Of a stretch of 64,000 nt of DNA, positions 63,346 through 64,000 are shown piece after piece (positions within the stretch are counted from its first letter, which is position 1; every line of letters starts with the position of its first letter). The DNA lies in contig NZ_BDCG01000019.1 in assembly GCF_001613385.1 (NCBI RefSeq), positions 124,001 to 188,000 on the forward strand. The letters are read 5' to 3'. The notes under the pieces were generated by a model. That model was not told where the DNA came from. It ran no database searches and saw only the letters and a program-made list of their open reading frames with translations. The position numbers and the translations under genes were made by a program. The DNA is from Nocardia flavorosea NBRC 108225. GTDB taxonomy: Bacteria > Actinomycetota > Actinomycetes > Mycobacteriales > Mycobacteriaceae.

Positions 63346-64000
63346 GTGTCGACAGGAGTTCCGGGCCGGACCCGAGCGCGCGATATCGATCGCGCCCGAA
63401 CCGCCGGAAATTTGGATGCGGCCTACGCCGAAGGCCAGCTGAGCGCCGCCGAATATCACGACCGCATCGCTGCGGCCCGGGTCGCGAAAACGCTGGGTGA
63501 ACTGTCCGATCTCGTGGCCGACCTGCAGCAGGTCGCCGACGCTCCGCCCGCGGTCGTTCCGGCACCACGGTCCGAATATCCGCCGAGTACCCGGGCCCGG
63601 ACCGTCGACCGCCGGGCAGCCGGCGAACTGCTCGACCGTGCCTACGGCGAAGGCCAGCTGACCGAAGACGAACATCGCGCGGCCACCGAGCTGCTCGCCG
63701 AGGCCACCACCCTCGGCGACCTCGCGGATATCACCGCGGACCTCCAGGGCTCGCGGCCCACTCCGGTGGCGCCCCGCCCGCCCGCTTCCGGCCGCTCGGG
63801 TCGCTATTTCGCCGTCCTCACCGCCGCCGCGCTGGCAGTGGCATTCGGTGCGTACATGCTCGCCGGCCGCGATACCGGCTCCGCGGCGAGCGCGCCGCCC
63901 CCGGCAGCCGTGGCGCCGGTACCCGAGGACCCCCGGCCGGCGCCTGGGGAACCCGAGCCGTTGGTTTTCGCCCCGCCGAACCTCGTGACCGGCGCCGGGC
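63346..64000 (+). CDS. membrane protein with two DUF1707 domains (3' end beyond window)
   Basis: The frame starts at a GTG (VSTGVPGRTRARDID) and is open to the end of the window, 218 codons. Two DUF1707 domains follow each other: NLDAAYAEGQLSAAEYHDRI...LGELSDLVADLQ (about 22-62) and LLDRAYGEGQLTEDEHRAA...LGDLADITADLQ (about 96-136). One hydrophobic helix (FAVLTAAALAVAFGAYMLAG, about 156-175) leads to a Pro-rich outer part. DUF1707 proteins are common in Mycobacteriales. Their role is unknown. No ribosome site stands out upstream. Confidence 0.85.
   Translation, partial: MSTGVPGRTRARDIDRARTAGNLDAAYAEGQLSAAEYHDRIAAARVAKTLGELSDLVADLQQVADAPPAVVPAPRSEYPPSTRARTVDRRAAGELLDRAYGEGQLTEDEHRAATELLAEATTLGDLADITADLQGSRPTPVAPRPPASGRSGRYFAVLTAAALAVAFGAYMLAGRDTGSAASAPPPAAVAPVPEDPRPAPGEPEPLVFAPPNLVTGAG

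Overview
The window is a 64 kb piece of a high-GC actinobacterial chromosome, most likely Nocardia or a close Mycobacteriales relative. The reasons are a dense GC-rich coding layout, many GTG starts, the rpsF-ssb-rpsR-rplI-dnaB block, a DnaB intein at the Walker A site like the mycobacterial one, a PonA1-type penicillin-binding protein next to a DUF5318 gene, and an lpqS-cysK2-MFS copper locus known from Mycobacterium tuberculosis. No tRNA, rRNA or CRISPR array was seen. Genus assignment is inference from remembered gene order and protein similarity.

Region 1 (1-10 kb) is housekeeping and lipid-related: the 3' end of an acyl-CoA synthetase, an isochorismatase-fold protein lacking two catalytic residues, a pseudokinase-flippase membrane protein, an SGNH hydrolase, an ABC1/UbiB kinase preceded by a tandemly duplicated 25-codon unit, a GntR regulator, a nitronate monooxygenase with two KstR-type operator matches, and a GT87-like mannosyltransferase.

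Region 2 (10-15.3 kb) is the ribosomal/replication block. rpsF has a leader in which the Shine-Dalgarno is paired. A 0.6 kb gap with a dense cluster of DnaA boxes precedes dnaB, which carries a 416-residue class 3 intein with a zinc-ribbon-bearing homing endonuclease.

Region 3 (15.3-23.7 kb) is a decaying copper locus: copZ with a CsoR/RicR-like box, an lpqS gene cut by a 1.6 kb ISL3-family element with a direct target repeat, cysK2, an MFS transporter with a stop and a frameshift, and an intact CopB-type ATPase.

Region 4 (23.9-42.6 kb) is catabolic. After a GabT-like aminotransferase and a PucR regulator comes one long operon (27.7-42.5 kb, mostly overlapping or closely spaced genes, closed by a 20-bp-stem terminator). 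It encodes a NitT/TauT-type ABC importer, a UbiD decarboxylase, a Rieske two-subunit dioxygenase with its own reductase and ferredoxin, two aldehyde dehydrogenases, a D-2-hydroxyacid dehydrogenase, an IlvD/Edd-type dehydratase, UbiX and an SDR. It looks like import and breakdown of an aromatic or heteroaromatic carboxylate, but no ring-cleavage dioxygenase is encoded in it.

Region 5 (42.6-57.3 kb) is a Ter-type stress island: a DUF475/TerC-like membrane protein, TerD, a coiled-coil protein, a CitE-like lyase, a fused PRTase-TRSP-StiP-PELOTA protein, a HAD hydrolase, DUF389, three tandem AIM24 proteins, a double TerD protein and a TerD protein fused to a P-loop-like domain without a Walker A motif. 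The gene set matches the nucleoside-like metabolite pathway proposed for Ter systems in the literature.

Region 6 (57.6-64 kb) returns to cell envelope genes: a second GT87-like protein, a PonA1-type bifunctional penicillin-binding protein, a DUF5318 protein and, divergently, a membrane protein with two DUF1707 domains that runs off the window.
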